DNA of 64,000 nt, taken from assembly GCF_004116265.1 (NCBI RefSeq), contig NZ_QOUX01000001.1:682001-746000 (forward strand), written 5' to 3'. The notes beneath the pieces were generated by a model. It was not told the DNA's origin. It was given only the letters and a program-made list of their open reading frames with translations, and did no database searches. How positions within the stretch are numbered: position 1 is the stretch's first letter; the number at the start of each line of letters is the position of its first letter. The translations under genes and the position numbers were made by a program. Origin of the DNA: Anaerobacillus alkaliphilus. Lineage in GTDB: Bacteria > Bacillota > Bacilli > Bacillales > Anaerobacillaceae. This document shows, one piece after another, positions 25,981 to 35,491 of this stretch.

Positions 25981-26902
25981 AATTTGTTCTTTGATATACA
26001 GCAATCTGAAATGTTGATTTCATACCAACGCTTTCATATAACTTATTGGCCCCCGACTTACTGTTTGAGTCTACATTTAATAAGACAGTTTGTATGTTTC
26101 GGCGATAGCTCTCTTTGAAGACCATTTTTAGTAGAGCAGCACCAATTCCTTTTTTTCGATATAAGGATCTAACACCTAAAAACTCGATGAAGGTACCTTC
26201 AGGATAGTTTTTGCAGATGATAAAACCTGTTAGTGTTTGATCTAGGTATGCAACATAAGAGAGTGATTGGTCAAAAGGTTCTGAGGTGACTTTATGTAGC
26301 CATTTCTCAATAGGTTCTTCGTAATATCCGCGTGTGTCTTTAAATGACTCGTTGTACGCTTCATATAATAGTTCGGCATCTCTTTCTAATTCGAACGGGA
26401 TAATAATGACATTGTCAGAGATTGTTGGTACCTCTGGCTCGGTTTCTAGTTCAATCTTCATTCTGCTGAAAACTCTAGCAAACTTATAACCTTTATTTTC
26501 AACTAAGGTAACTGCAGAAGGATTATTTGCTGGTATCACATGATTGAATTCGTATGGAACGTCTTCCTTGTCATATTCCGTAAGATAGTCTTCTGCTCTA
26601 ATTTCCATTTGTTGAATAAGGTGGCTTCCAATTCCTTGCTTTTGCCAGGTTGGATGTACATAACCGTAACAATCCAATCGACCCTTACTGATTTCCTCTA
26701 AGTAACCGTAGCCGACTATTTGGTCTGCTTTTTCGATGATCCAAGTATTCTTTTTTAAAGGAATTTCACTCCAAATTTCAAGGACATCTTCAATTGTAAT
26801 ATCAGGCACACCGTATTCGGCTATATCAACCGCAGTAATAAGGTTAGTCACGACCTGGTCGTCGTCCATTGTAGCGGGTCTGATGGTAAATTGTTTATTC
26901 AT
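25979..26902 (-). CDS. Tandem-domain GNAT acetyltransferase (MshD-like layout)
   Basis: A 307-residue protein with two GNAT folds, as in mycothiol synthase-like proteins. The first (about 5-150) has the acetyl-CoA loop WQKQGIGSHL, and the second (about 160-305) has YRKKGIGAALL followed by NKLYESVGM. Both loops keep Q/RxxGxG/A, so both halves may bind acetyl-CoA; in known pairs only one is catalytic. The substrate is unknown. GGAGGAAA precedes the ATG. It is single on the minus strand. The 287-bp gap beyond its start holds nothing that I can identify. Confidence 0.9.
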   Translation of the reverse strand: MNKQFTIRPATMDDDQVVTNLITAVDIAEYGVPDITIEDVLEIWSEIPLKKNTWIIEKADQIVGYGYLEEISKGRLDCYGYVHPTWQKQGIGSHLIQQMEIRAEDYLTEYDKEDVPYEFNHVIPANNPSAVTLVENKGYKFARVFSRMKIELETEPEVPTISDNVIIIPFELERDAELLYEAYNESFKDTRGYYEEPIEKWLHKVTSEPFDQSLSYVAYLDQTLTGFIICKNYPEGTFIEFLGVRSLYRKKGIGAALLKMVFKESYRRNIQTVLLNVDSNSKSGANKLYESVGMKSTFQIAVYQRTN

Positions 26903-27189
26903 CTAAATTTCCTCCAGATTAACATTTGTTTGTAGTTGTAATTTTCTGACACTTGTTCAATACGTATTTTAGCAGAAATAGGTAATCTTAGCTATGGATA
27001 ATTTAAAGATATAATGAGGAAATAACTGAACTTTACTACCTAAAACGGGAAGCATAGAAATTTACCGAATTAATCCTGAAAAAGGGTAAGTTAATTTATC
27101 TTTAAAATAGAGGGATTAAGTTACTATAAGGCGAATAGAACTAATTCTGGAAAACCAAAAAAGACTTCAACTCATGATGGAGGGATTTT

Positions 27190-27786
27190 ATGCAAATTTT
27201 ACTAATACGTCACGGAGAGTCGGAAGCGGATCTATTAAACGTACACGAAGGGAGTGCGGACTTTCCTTTAACAGAAGAGGGAATAGTTCAAGCTAAGAAA
27301 ATGGCTGCTAGAGTTAAGGGCGAGTTCCCTCCTCAATTCATTTGGGCAAGTACGTTTAAAAGAGCAAGCAAAACCGCTGCTATATTAGCAGAAGAGATTG
27401 GTTGTCCGATTGAATACGTAGCTGAGCTGCGTGAACATGAGAACGGTGATCTAGCGGGGAAACCTCTTGAGGAAATACCCTATCCATGGGGACTACTTCC
27501 TCACGAAAAGTTTGGTGGATATGGTGAATCGGCAATGGAATTTCGTGCTAGGGGAGAGCAAATCTTTTCTGTTATCAAAGAAGCCAGCAAGAACTATGAG
27601 AGGATTGCGATTGTCTCTCATGGCGGTATGATTTCAAGAATCATCGAAAGCTTCTTAGAATTGCCATTTGTACATAATGTCTTTTTTAAAACGGGTGATA
27701 CGGGCATTCATTTGCTGGAATACACCGACAAAAGCCGATTAGTCGTATTTTCAAATAGTACGACACATTTGGAATATAGTTATTAA
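27190..27786 (+). CDS. Histidine phosphatase family protein
   Basis: A 198-residue phosphoglycerate-mutase-like phosphatase. The catalytic motif LIRHGESE opens the protein, the second Arg lies in STFKRASKTA, the acid in ELREHENGDL, and the second His in IVSHGGMISR. This set supports activity on a small phosphorylated substrate, not identified here. GGAGGGATT precedes the ATG. It is followed 73 bp downstream by a GNAT gene and may share its transcript. Confidence 0.92.
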   Translation: MQILLIRHGESEADLLNVHEGSADFPLTEEGIVQAKKMAARVKGEFPPQFIWASTFKRASKTAAILAEEIGCPIEYVAELREHENGDLAGKPLEEIPYPWGLLPHEKFGGYGESAMEFRARGEQIFSVIKEASKNYERIAIVSHGGMISRIIESFLELPFVHNVFFKTGDTGIHLLEYTDKSRLVVFSNSTTHLEYSY

Positions 27787-27858
27787 AGAGAAACATTGGC
27801 TTACGAAACTTTAAACAAATTAGTAAGTTCCGTAACCCTAGGAATAATGGGAGGTACT

Positions 27859-28356
27859 ATGAATATTAGGGAAGTTACACCTAGCGATGCAGAAAACCTT
27901 ATAAATCTAATCAAGGAAGTAGAGTCGCAGTCTACATACATGCTCATGGGCGCTGGTGAAAGAAAAACGACTCCTGAGCAGCAACAAAGGCAGTTAGAAC
28001 AAATTGAAAAACAAAGCAATGCGACTGTGTTTGTAGCCGAGGAAGAAGGGAACTTGGTCGGTTACATGTTTGCCATTGGTGGTACTGCTAATCGTACCAA
28101 GCATTCTGCGTATTTAGTTATTGGAATTCTAGAACAGTATCGAGGTCGTGGAATTGGAACGAGTCTGTTTAAACGCTTAGATGAGTGGGCATTGAAAAAC
28201 AATCTTTTAAGGCTCGAACTTAGCGTCGTGACAGAAAATGAAGCTGGTTTGGCCCTGTATAAGAAAAGTGGTTTTGAGATAGAAGGTATGAAACGCCAAT
28301 CGTTGAAAATAGGTCAAGACTTTTATGATGAGTATTTAATGTCCAAACTGTTATAA
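27859..28356 (+). CDS. GNAT family N-acetyltransferase
   Basis: A 165-residue single-domain acetyltransferase with loop YRGRGIGTSLF, then LSVVTENEAGLALYKKSGFE, the usual motif A and B. The tail GMKRQSLKIGQDFYDEYLMS is like the group acting on protein N-termini or amino-acid analogues, but the substrate is unknown. ATG at 27859 has GGGAGGT five bases upstream; the ORF extends 21 codons further without a site. A small membrane gene follows after 20 bp. Confidence 0.88.
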   Translation: MNIREVTPSDAENLINLIKEVESQSTYMLMGAGERKTTPEQQQRQLEQIEKQSNATVFVAEEEGNLVGYMFAIGGTANRTKHSAYLVIGILEQYRGRGIGTSLFKRLDEWALKNNLLRLELSVVTENEAGLALYKKSGFEIEGMKRQSLKIGQDFYDEYLMSKLL

Positions 28357-28376
28357 ACATAAATGGAGGAAATCTA

Positions 28377-28712
28377 ATGAAAAAAGTCTTTCGTGTACTT
28401 AACCTTTTGACACCGGGAATTGCTATAATCGTCATTGGTTATTATTCAATTTCTCCAAATTTTTTACATATTGATCACTCGTTGTTTATTTTAGCTTTGC
28501 TATTTTTATTTCCGCTACTATTTCTTTTACAAGGGGTTGTGACGGTACTTATAGACGGTTCAATCTTTGTAGCCTTGGGTGTTTCTGTACTAGCTTTCTT
28601 GGTGATTTTACTCGCATGGATGAATAGTAGTGCATTTGTCTATATACCTGTTTATTTTGTTTTAGGCTATGTAGGTTATTGGATTTCACGTAAGATCTTA
28701 AAAAAGAAGTAA
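28377..28712 (+). CDS. Four-span membrane protein, 111 aa
   Basis: Hydrophobic segments lie near residues 9-27, 36-58, 60-80 and 88-105, ending in a basic tail (SRKILKKK). GGAGGAAA precedes the ATG. It begins 20 bp after the GNAT stop and is probably co-transcribed with it. I do not recognise the family. Confidence 0.65.
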   Translation: MKKVFRVLNLLTPGIAIIVIGYYSISPNFLHIDHSLFILALLFLFPLLFLLQGVVTVLIDGSIFVALGVSVLAFLVILLAWMNSSAFVYIPVYFVLGYVGYWISRKILKKK

Positions 28713-28847
28713 TAAGTTGTTGTTATGAAAAGGTTACACCGTTCTTAATGTTTGAATGTAATCAAGTCGACCTACCGTTTTATTTCTCGAAGGCATAAGA
28801 CAAACGGTTCATCACATACCTTGTAATCAGATAAGGTGGGATGAATT

Positions 28848-29042
28848 GTGGTGAACCGGGGAAATAAATTTGTCTTTTGTGTGATCGGGAGAAATTCCGT
28901 ACGCAAATTTCTTATTGTTGATATGCTGATTGGTTCAGCTTTATATTATGGAACATTTATTATCTATCATCATATCGGTCTTTCTTTTTTGAGTAGTACG
29001 CTGGGAACAGCTGTAATTAGGAAATTCATTTGGAAAAAATAA
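28848..29042 (+). CDS. Small basic membrane protein, 64 aa (uncertain)
   Basis: A GTG start with AAGGTGGG seven bases upstream leads into a basic N-terminus and one or two hydrophobic segments (about 22-40 and 43-58), ending in RKFIWKK. The good ribosome binding site and natural membrane pattern argue for a real gene. Its small size and lack of a known family keep the confidence moderate. It converges on the DMT permease gene. Confidence 0.45.
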   Translation: MVNRGNKFVFCVIGRNSVRKFLIVDMLIGSALYYGTFIIYHHIGLSFLSSTLGTAVIRKFIWKK

Positions 29043-29049
29043 TGCGTCA

Positions 29050-29919
29050 TTACGCTTTCCTTTTTCCTACTGTTAAAAACAAAATTGATCCTACTAATAT
29101 AAGTGCACCGATTGTATTTCGGGTCGTTATTTCAATTGGAAAAAAAGGAAACGATAAAACTGCTACAAGGATCGGACTAAACGCTCTGGTAACATTTGCA
29201 ATCGAAAAGCGCAGATGTTTTAGGGCCTCATACAAGAGGATTGTTCCGAGAAACCCTGCAAAAAGTGAGGACAAAATAATATATGCCACACCCTCTAGCG
29301 AGTAATTTAGATTGAATAGATCCTCAGTAATCATCGCATAGAAACTTACGAAAACTAGTGTTACGCAATTATTTGTAAAAAGAATAGAATTCGAGCTTTT
29401 CTGTTTTGACATTGTTTTTTTGATGAAAATGTTTGTAAGGGCAAAGAAGAACGTATACAGTAGCGCAAAGAAACTTCCACTTAAATTTGTTGAAAAACCT
29501 TCCCCTTTTTCCATAAACAAAAACGCCCCTAGTATGGCTATCCCTATAAACATTCCTTCCTTTTTTGTGAGCTTCTCTTTTAAAAGAAAAACAGACAACA
29601 ATACCGCAAATACAGTATAAAATCTGCTGATAAAACCGATCTCAACAGGTGAAAGTAAATTCATACTAAGAAACATAAATATGACACCAATGGAATTACA
29701 TATGGCGAGTATGATCATCTCTTTTTCGAAGTAAAAGGTTACGTTGTTTTTAAAGAGAAGACCAGTGAGATAGCTAACTATAATAATGGTCACCACGTTG
29801 ATCAGTGCAGCCTTAGCAGGTGATATGTGTAGTAAGCCAAATTTGGAGAAGAGTGGGCCGATTGCTACCATGAAAACAGATAACATGTTATAAAAGTGTC
29901 CTTTTTGTACAGTGTTCAT
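29050..29919 (-). CDS. EamA/DMT superfamily permease
   Basis: A ten-helix drug/metabolite transporter of 289 residues made of two EamA repeats (about 8-135 and 145-285). The repeat ends FLLKEKLTKKEGMFIGIAILG and the second-half counterpart are typical. Members export amino acids, nucleotides or toxic compounds; no substrate can be assigned. It is transcribed away from the SgrR-type regulator, with about 100 bp between the starts, and that regulator is the obvious candidate controller. GGGGAG lies upstream of the ATG. Confidence 0.9.
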   Translation of the reverse strand: MNTVQKGHFYNMLSVFMVAIGPLFSKFGLLHISPAKAALINVVTIIIVSYLTGLLFKNNVTFYFEKEMIILAICNSIGVIFMFLSMNLLSPVEIGFISRFYTVFAVLLSVFLLKEKLTKKEGMFIGIAILGAFLFMEKGEGFSTNLSGSFFALLYTFFFALTNIFIKKTMSKQKSSNSILFTNNCVTLVFVSFYAMITEDLFNLNYSLEGVAYIILSSLFAGFLGTILLYEALKHLRFSIANVTRAFSPILVAVLSFPFFPIEITTRNTIGALILVGSILFLTVGKRKA

Positions 29920-30021
29920 GTAAACTCCCCTTTCTACTATCTATTCTAGTTGGTAAAAGGAGAATAAAAAGTGTAAATTAAAATTAATGATTTCACCTTT
30001 TAATAGTAGGATGGTAAGATT

Positions 30022-31746
30022 ATGAAACTAATAGAGTACTATATTGAACTATTTGCTGAGTTTGCCAGTACAAAAGCACTTGAACCTGTTAAGGTAACAA
30101 GAACTGCAATTAGCGAGGTTTTACGATGTTCGGAACGGAATGTAATTCATATCGTCAAAAAGATGGAAGAGAAACAATGGATATCAAGAGAGCAAGGAAA
30201 AGGTAGGGGGAATGTAACAACTATCATTTTTTTGAAGACAATTGAGAACATGCTCCAAGATTTTGAAGACTCGTCGCCTAGACACCAAGACATTGAACGT
30301 TTTATTTCGCTTTTGGACCATAAGCATTTGCTTAAGGGACAATTACTTGATCGTTTCATCCTTCGTCTTTTTGGTGTTGGAGAAAAGAAATCAGAAAGGG
30401 AAGAGTACGAGATACTGAAAATTCCTTACTTTCGTTATCTTCATTCGTTAGACCCTTCGCAAATTGAACGGCAAACGGAACGACACCTTGTTGAACAGAT
30501 CTTTAATACGCTAGTTACGTTTCATACTGAAAAAAAGATAGTTGAACCTTGTCTTTCTTACTATTGGGAACGAGATGTGGAAGGAAAGCGCTGGACATTT
30601 TATTTAAGAAAAAGTGTTCAATTCCATCACGGCAAAATATTAGAGGCAGAGGATGTAGAATTTTCTTTTCTTCGATTAAAGGAGACTCCGAGCAAATGGG
30701 TCGTCAAGGATTTAAAGAAAATTCATCTTATTGGTAAGCATGTAATCCAATTTGAGTTTTCAACTCCTGTCTATTGTTGGGATCTCATGTTATCCTCGAC
30801 CAAATGTTCCATTGTGCCTCTGAACTACGGGCAACGGTCACTAGAGGAATTTTCAAAGCATCCAATCGGTACAGGACCTTATCAAGTGCAAATTCATGAA
30901 AAACATTATCTTCTACTAACTGTCCACGAAGAGTATTTTCAAGAGAGAGCTCATATTGGCGAAGTAGCTTTTTATATTTTACCTAGCATCGAAAAGTATC
31001 TAACTGAAACAAGTATTGGGGCAATTTCTTATATTCCTTTTGCGATTGAAAACAGAGATGAAACGAATTTTCAAAGCATACAAAGAAAACATCTAGCGGT
31101 AAAGTATCTTATGTGGAACATGAAAAAGGATACTATTGCTCAAAATGTTGCTTTGCGTAGGAAGGTAGCTAGCATCCTAGACCGTGGTAAATTGGTCAGG
31201 GAGTTGGGCTATCCGAGATATGAACCGAGTACGTCTTGTGTCCAATCACAAGTTTATGATGTAGTTGAGGCAAGTTATGAAAAAAACCTGTCGCTTTTAA
31301 CCTATGAATTAAATCCAAATAAAGAGGATATGGAATGGGTGAAACAAGAATGCTCAAAACATGGAATAACCATTGAGAGTAAAAGTGTGCCATATGAACA
31401 ATTTATTGCCGAAAGCCATGATGCTGATTTAATTCTTGCAGAGTTTGTAAACGAGGAAGTAGAAGAGTTAGGCTTATATAACTTGTTTCTCTCAGAAACT
31501 AGTGTCGTCACAAACCTGTTGGTAGGTACCAATCTCATTCAAAAAGTTGAGCAAGTTCCTTCAGAAAGAGATCCGATGGTACGAAAAGCATTGTTAGAGG
31601 AGGTAAAGCAGTATTTAGTAAATGAACATATATTGTTTCCTCTCTACTCAACCTATCAAAAGGCGATGTATCATAAGGATTTACTTGGTGTAACCATAAA
31701 TTCAATTGGGTTAGTCTCGTTTAAAGAACTATTTTTTAGAAAATAA
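30022..31746 (+). CDS. SgrR-type regulator: winged helix fused to SBP family 5 domain
   Basis: A 574-residue one-component regulator. The N-terminal 115 residues form an SgrR_N winged helix (TRTAISEVLRCSERNVIHIV, then EQGKGRGN). The rest, from about 160, is an oligopeptide-binding-type solute-binding domain without a signal peptide, including GTGPYQV. E. coli SgrR senses sugar phosphate and controls the neighbouring setA efflux gene; Bacillus homologues usually sit beside a permease. Here the divergent DMT permease fills that role (inference from context). The ribosome binding site is weak (TAGGATGG). Confidence 0.9.
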   Translation: MKLIEYYIELFAEFASTKALEPVKVTRTAISEVLRCSERNVIHIVKKMEEKQWISREQGKGRGNVTTIIFLKTIENMLQDFEDSSPRHQDIERFISLLDHKHLLKGQLLDRFILRLFGVGEKKSEREEYEILKIPYFRYLHSLDPSQIERQTERHLVEQIFNTLVTFHTEKKIVEPCLSYYWERDVEGKRWTFYLRKSVQFHHGKILEAEDVEFSFLRLKETPSKWVVKDLKKIHLIGKHVIQFEFSTPVYCWDLMLSSTKCSIVPLNYGQRSLEEFSKHPIGTGPYQVQIHEKHYLLLTVHEEYFQERAHIGEVAFYILPSIEKYLTETSIGAISYIPFAIENRDETNFQSIQRKHLAVKYLMWNMKKDTIAQNVALRRKVASILDRGKLVRELGYPRYEPSTSCVQSQVYDVVEASYEKNLSLLTYELNPNKEDMEWVKQECSKHGITIESKSVPYEQFIAESHDADLILAEFVNEEVEELGLYNLFLSETSVVTNLLVGTNLIQKVEQVPSERDPMVRKALLEEVKQYLVNEHILFPLYSTYQKAMYHKDLLGVTINSIGLVSFKELFFRK

Positions 31747-31761
31747 GTGGAGGGAAAATAG

Positions 31762-32028
31762 TTGCCATATTTTGAGAGAGTTAAGAAGTTGTCAAATATG
31801 TTATTCGCTTTTGCTGTACTAGGTTTTCTGATTACAATCATAAATTTTTTTCGTTATGATTTATTGGAGGGTCTCGTATACAACTATGTAGGTGATATCA
31901 GGGCTTTTGTGTTCACTGTGGTGCTCTTCCTTTTAACCGTTTTTGGCTTTGTGCTAGCGATTTCTTTGAGATACATTGCCGAGGACGCGAAAGAATATGT
32001 AGAAAGAGTGCTAAACTTTAATAAGTGA
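31762..32028 (+). CDS. Small two-span membrane protein, 88 aa
   Basis: Two hydrophobic segments (about 13-30 and 48-70) are separated by a polar loop. The start is TTG with GGAGGGAAA upstream, 15 bp after the SgrR stop, so it may be co-transcribed with the regulator. The C-terminus is a charged helix. The family is not recognised. Confidence 0.65.
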   Translation: MPYFERVKKLSNMLFAFAVLGFLITIINFFRYDLLEGLVYNYVGDIRAFVFTVVLFLLTVFGFVLAISLRYIAEDAKEYVERVLNFNK

Positions 32029-32091
32029 TGTCTAAAGTACAATTCCATTGACGAAACTAATTCTACCATATACTGAATAGAGGACGTTTCA

Positions 32092-32669
32092 ATGGAACCT
32101 ATAGCAAATGAAAACAAAGTTCGGGAAGTTAAACAATTTTACGATCGCGTGGCTGAGGTCAATGCAGACTATCAAGAGTATTGGATGGAACATTCTTTTG
32201 GTCATTGGGATTTTTGGTTAACTTTATTCCTGGCAGTTATCCCGTGGCTGATTTGGTTTATTGTTAGAAAGAAGGAAAATCAAGGTCGATTATTACTTGC
32301 AGGGTTTTTAATGTTGATATTTTCGTCGTGGTTTGATTTTCTAGGTGTCGTATTTGGACTTTGGTATTATACGATTGGTGTTCTACCAACGATACCTTCT
32401 TATGTTACGTGGGATTTTAGTATTTTCCCTGTATTAACGATGTTACTTATTCAGTTCAAACCAAAGATAAATCCTTGGTTAAAAGCGATAGGCTTCTCTT
32501 TAATAAATGCATTTTTGGGTGAACCGTTAATGACTTGGTTAGGAATTTATGTGAAGGAAAATTGGAGTGTATTTTACTCTACTCTGTACCGATCTATATA
32601 TTGTTGTATATGATCTGCAACTCTATCGCGCAAATGGATGCGTTTTCTCCAATCAAAAGTGAAAAGTGA
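32092..32669 (+). pseudogene. CBO0543-like membrane protein gene with C-terminal frameshift
   Basis: The frame from ATG 32092 encodes a membrane protein with the CBO0543 family order: HWDFWLTLFLAVIPW, a charged RKKENQ loop, SSWFDFLGV, PSYVTWDFSIFPV, LGEPLMTWLGIY and ENWSVFYS. It then runs into a short unnatural tail and stops at 32613. The next frame, entered near 32580, carries a natural continuation VPIYILLYMICNSIAQMD and ends at 32669, where a terminator begins. A single indel near 32580 therefore seems to have shifted the last helix out of frame. The truncated protein might still be made. Confidence 0.65.
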
Positions 32670-32705
32670 AAATTCCCCTGCTTATTGTAGGGGAATTTTC
32701 TTATT
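32668..32705. terminator. Bidirectional terminator between convergent genes
   Basis: GAAAATTCCCCT pairs perfectly with AGGGGAATTTTC over a 9-base loop, with TTATTT following. It starts at the shifted-frame stop codon of the CBO0543-like gene, which supports the extended gene end. Confidence 0.85.
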
Positions 32706-33171
32706 TGTAGTCTCTGAAAATTAGATCAGAAGATACTGGTTTCTTCCCAAGTTCTCTTGACCAGATAGAAAGTTGGCCAATGTGGTGAATTTCGTGTGTA
32801 ATGATATGACGGACTACTTTTCCGTATGGGAAAGTATATGTTTGGCCATTTTTGCTAGTAATAACAAGGTTTTTAACTTCTTCATCTTCGCTCCAGGATT
32901 GAAGAAACTCCAGTGTATTTAGTTTTGTTTCCTCTGAAAAGCGAATGACTTCCTCGAGAGTTACGATTGTATTCATATCTCTAGTAAGAACAGGTTTTCC
33001 TAACATTTGATTAATCCACAATTGTTCGCAGTTCACTACATGGTATAGAGTATGTAAAATACTACCGATGCCGCCAACACGCTTCTTCGTTAGTTCTTCA
33101 ACTGACAAGGTTCCACACCAAGTAAACCAGTCGTTCCTTACTTGCCAATTATAGTTAAAAAGTTCGATCAA
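32701..33171 (-). CDS. DinB family protein
   Basis: A four-helix bundle protein of about 156 residues in the DinB/YfiT superfamily. The three metal-binding histidines are seen in LHTLYHVV and HIITHEIHHIGQL. The family includes thiol-dependent S-transferases for bacillithiol, and many B. subtilis members are DNA-damage inducible; no LexA box was seen here. TTG at 33171 has GGGGTGA five bases upstream; GTG at 33180 is the alternative. The protein is single-gene and cytoplasmic. Confidence 0.88.
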   Translation of the reverse strand: MIELFNYNWQVRNDWFTWCGTLSVEELTKKRVGGIGSILHTLYHVVNCEQLWINQMLGKPVLTRDMNTIVTLEEVIRFSEETKLNTLEFLQSWSEDEEVKNLVITSKNGQTYTFPYGKVVRHIITHEIHHIGQLSIWSRELGKKPVSSDLIFRDYK

Positions 33172-33340
33172 CAAGCTCACCCCTAACTAAGTATTATCTT
33201 GAATATCGTATCATAATTTTCTAGTTTTCGAACAGAATTTGTTTGTCACTTTGAATATTACATGAATTTGGCAAGCTTTTATCGTAAAATTATATGCTAT
33301 GATTCTAATAACATAGACTAATAGGAAGTAGGAGAATTTC

Positions 33341-34597
33341 TTGCGGAAATGTTATAGGATCTTGTTTATAGTTGTTCTGTTCTTGTCATTACTACCTCTA
33401 CATGCATATTCAGTTGAAGCGTCAAGTTTTCGACCGGTTCCACAGGAAGATCGTTTAAACGGAAGGAATAGTCATGCATATTTACCAAGTATTAATCGAC
33501 CAACACTTAAGGAACAAGAAGTATTCATACAAGATATCTCTAAACATGCGGTAAATGCGAGTGAGAAATGGGGTGTCCCAGCTAGTGCGATCATTGGAAT
33601 GGCGATCCTTGAGAGTGGATATGGTACGACGAGAATTGCATATCACGCGAACAATTTGTTTGGAGTAAAGGTTTGGGGATACAATCCACAAAATGCTTGG
33701 CAACTTGTAGGGCAACCTGACGAAGATTTTGAAAGAGTCATACCTGTTCTTTCAAATTTAGGGAATGACCGAATTATTTTTGATGAAACGAAAAGACGTG
33801 ATAATTGGTATCGGAAGTTTGCTAGTTATGAAGAGGCTGTAATTTTTGTAGTGGGAACTTTACTTCTAAATAGTAGGTACGGATTTGCTAGAGAGCGATA
33901 TCATACGAGGTTAAGTTCAGGGTGGACTATTCAAAATGCCTCAAAACAGTACTTATTTGACATTGGAGACGCTGGTTATAACCATTTAGGTGGAGATTAT
34001 TATCGTCGAACGATAGGTACAATTATGGACCAATGGAACTTATATCAATACGATGGTGGTTTTCATTTAAGAGATGCTAGAGGGCATTGGGCAGAGTCGT
34101 CAATTCTTTTTGTAGCAGAGCAAAAATGGATGAATGGTTTCAACGATGGAACGTTTAGACCTAACGAAACTCTTACACGAGCACAAGCAGCGACTGTGAT
34201 GGTTAATTACTTAGCGCCAAAAGCGACAGGAACAACAGTTACGTTTCATGATGTTACACAAACACATTGGGCAAGACATTCAATTATTCTTGTAGCGCAG
34301 CACAAAATTATGAATGGGACTGCTCCAAATCAGTTTTCTCCGAATATGATCATGACTAGATCCCAAATGGTACAAATTTTATTTAATGCGGGATTATATA
34401 GTGAACCTGTTAAAACTACGACTAGTAGTTTTAAGGATGTATCGGATAATCATTGGGCGTTAGTGGCTATCGAAACGATGCGTAGTGAAGGAATTGTAAA
34501 TGGCTTCAATGATGGAACGTTCCGTCCAAACGAACCAATTACAAGAGCTCAAATGGCTGTAGTGTTGCAAAACGTGTATCAAAAACAGAATAAGTAG
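33341..34597 (+). CDS. Secreted GH73 glucosaminidase with three SLH domains
   Basis: A cell-wall hydrolase of 418 residues. A signal peptide (about 1-27, cleavage near VEA-SS) is followed by a GH73/LytG-type glucosaminidase domain (about 55-230), which has the catalytic Glu in AILESGYG and the downstream NNLFGVK. Three S-layer homology domains follow at about 245-290, 305-350 and 365-410, each with HWA and TRAQ or TRSQ. SLH domains bind pyruvylated secondary wall polymer, so the enzyme should stay on the wall. The start is TTG with GTAGGAGA upstream. It may act in peptidoglycan turnover or daughter-cell separation. Confidence 0.93.
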   Translation: MRKCYRILFIVVLFLSLLPLHAYSVEASSFRPVPQEDRLNGRNSHAYLPSINRPTLKEQEVFIQDISKHAVNASEKWGVPASAIIGMAILESGYGTTRIAYHANNLFGVKVWGYNPQNAWQLVGQPDEDFERVIPVLSNLGNDRIIFDETKRRDNWYRKFASYEEAVIFVVGTLLLNSRYGFARERYHTRLSSGWTIQNASKQYLFDIGDAGYNHLGGDYYRRTIGTIMDQWNLYQYDGGFHLRDARGHWAESSILFVAEQKWMNGFNDGTFRPNETLTRAQAATVMVNYLAPKATGTTVTFHDVTQTHWARHSIILVAQHKIMNGTAPNQFSPNMIMTRSQMVQILFNAGLYSEPVKTTTSSFKDVSDNHWALVAIETMRSEGIVNGFNDGTFRPNEPITRAQMAVVLQNVYQKQNK

Positions 34598-34601
34598 AGA
34601 A

Positions 34602-34637
34602 GAGGAGTTGAAGTGTATGAGATTTCAACTCCTTTTT
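34602..34637. terminator. Terminator between the GH73-SLH gene and the convergent membrane gene
   Basis: GGAGTTGAA pairs with TTCAACTCC around an 11-base loop, followed by TTTTTATT. Confidence 0.85.
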
Positions 34638-34638
34638 A

Positions 34639-35346
34639 TTACATCGTTAGTTTTTGATCTAAATCTAACTCGGTAATTACTTTGTATGTTTGTTTCGAAA
34701 CTTCATCATTAATTTCCCTGTGTTTTTTACTAGCTATGTATTGGGTTTGGCAGTTTGTACAAGTAAGTAAATAGACGGAACGAGCAGAATTTGTTTTTCT
34801 AGTGGAATACCCCGTCGTAATTCTTCGTTCTTTTATATAACTCTTGAGCTCTGCTTCCTTTTTGTTAGCCGCTAGCCGAATTAAGTTTTTGGTTTCTTCT
34901 CCGTATCCATCCTTCACCTTATAAAGCAGATCCTCAATAAAAAAGCCTTTATTACAACGCTTACATTTCGTTTGGCCGACTCTGACAAACAATGGGATCA
35001 TAATACTTCCTAAAAGAAAAAGTAATAGCTCCATCCTAAAAATACGTAAATATTGGTTAGTGAGAATTGAATTTCCAAACATATTCTTTAATACTATGTA
35101 TTGGGTTGTCATAATAATAATTAATGAAAGAGCACCTATGATCAGACCTACTATAAGATGCTTCTTAGTAAAGGATCGATCTCTACGAAAGATGAGATAG
35201 TAATAGCCTATTGAAGACACGAGACCTAAAATGAAATATTCATAATGAAAAAAAGCGAGTCCAAATTCAGAAACAATAGGGATCCCCATGATGAACGCTA
35301 AAAGAATGCTTGCTACTACTGAGAGTAATGCAAAAATATAAGGCAC
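34639..35346 (-). CDS. Membrane protein with C-terminal zinc-ribbon motif, 235 aa
   Basis: Four membrane segments (about 4-25, 34-52, 63-85 and 103-122) lead into a cytoplasmic tail with two cysteine pairs, CKRC near residue 126 and CTNC near residue 197. The pairs frame a basic helical insert and would hold one zinc ion. The start is GTG with GGAGGAAT upstream. I recognise no named family. It converges on the autolysin gene and stands alone. Confidence 0.75.
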   Translation of the reverse strand: MPYIFALLSVVASILLAFIMGIPIVSEFGLAFFHYEYFILGLVSSIGYYYLIFRRDRSFTKKHLIVGLIIGALSLIIIMTTQYIVLKNMFGNSILTNQYLRIFRMELLLFLLGSIMIPLFVRVGQTKCKRCNKGFFIEDLLYKVKDGYGEETKNLIRLAANKKEAELKSYIKERRITTGYSTRKTNSARSVYLLTCTNCQTQYIASKKHREINDEVSKQTYKVITELDLDQKLTM

Positions 35347-35491
35347 TAAATTATTCCTCCTTATTTAAACCTATGTAGTAATTCGTTTTTCGAGAGGTAA
35401 TTCCTCTTTTTTGGAGAAAATCAGTTGAATTTCCATATAACTGGTAGGTTGTGTTGGATAAAATGACTAGATGTTACTAAATTTTAGATTA

